This document shows positions 63,601-64,000 of a stretch of 64,000 bases of DNA, piece after piece. The notes beneath the pieces are model-generated. The model searched no databases. It had not been told where the DNA came from and worked only from the letters and a program-made list of their open reading frames with translations. The stretch is from Camarhynchus parvulus (Eukaryota > Chordata > Aves > Passeriformes > Thraupidae): positions 57,411,994 to 57,475,993 of the forward strand of contig NC_044571.1 in the NCBI RefSeq assembly GCF_901933205.1, in the 5' to 3' direction. Position 1 is the first letter of the stretch. Each line of letters opens with the position of its first letter. The position numbers were made by a program, and so were the translations under genes.

Positions 63601-64000
63601 AATTTACCAAAGATGGTGATTGCAGCTGGTGGAGGCTCTTGGGATCATGTTCACTTCCTCGCCTCCATAGCAGTTCAAGAATATTTTCTACTTTCATCAG
63701 TTTTGACTGCCTCTGGGTCTCCATTTCAGTAACTCCCAGACATTTTCTTTTTTGACCATCTCTTATTCTGTTTCTTCAAATTTAATTCCAGTTGTTTCTG
63801 TTATGCTGTGATTTTTGCTAACAGCCCTCAGATATCCAGATTGCTTTTGACTGGGCCAGCCTTGGGCTGCCCATCTGGGACTGAATTTGTATCAGCAACC
63901 TCTTTTTCCCCTTAGTCACACTGGTTCAGCTACAGTATAAATTCCTTGAGGTTTTCTCGAATACAGTGTATGATCCTCTCTCAAAGCTCTTCATATTCTC

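Larger units (their letters stand above)
58861..64000. other. Five-kb AT-rich stretch without recognised genes
   Basis: Nothing recognised except small repeats (61695-61710 palindrome, 63541-63600 triplicated motif). Open frames such as 61061-61339 (92 codons) and 61390-61638 are without known domains. Confidence 0.5.

Overview
This is vertebrate nuclear DNA, almost certainly from a bird and probably a songbird. It is AT-rich (by eye about one third G+C) and has no compact gene array, operon or ribosome binding site. Its recognisable content is decayed CR1 LINE 3' ends, LTRs of avian endogenous retroviruses, and simple repeats. The CR1 copies carry the diagnostic ATTCTGTG-type 3' terminus, and the main LTR family resembles one I know from passerine assemblies. 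I found no convincing protein-coding exon, tRNA, rRNA or CRISPR array. The window reads as a gene desert or the inside of a very long intron.

Layout. 1-2015: AT-rich DNA with one unexplained GC-rich patch (1030-1240). 2016-3141: LTR copy A, expanded internally by a perfect 256-bp GGAGAA array. 4573-5502: antisense CR1. 6890-6981: T-rich tract. 7760-7953: cluster of three hairpins. 13970-14460: very old LINE relic (L2/L3-like reverse transcriptase end). 16058-16102: ATGA repeat. 16732-17274: LTR copy C, antisense, missing its centre. 20930-21300: possible LTR tail. 22370-23272: antisense CR1, abutted by a different LTR (23275-23760) with a TATA box and polyadenylation signal. 32741-32932: TTCCC array running directly into a second ancient LINE relic (32933-33035). 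33172-33980: LTR copy B. 43860-44185: antisense CR1. 45451-45960: possible LTR. 48667-49394, 54380-54838 and 58523-58860: sense CR1 copies. The stretches between are unique-looking AT-rich DNA.

No genes act together here. The history is layered insertion and decay: ancient LINE relics first, then several waves of CR1, then avian LTRs, with microsatellites growing inside or beside the old elements. Open reading frames above 60 codons are either translations of repeats or near what AT-rich random sequence would give. I found no evidence of a novel biological system. The points most worth checking are the microsatellite inside an LTR, the three structurally different copies of that LTR family, the two ancient LINE relics, a perfect inverted repeat created inside a CR1 copy, and one 152-codon open frame at 54944-55402.
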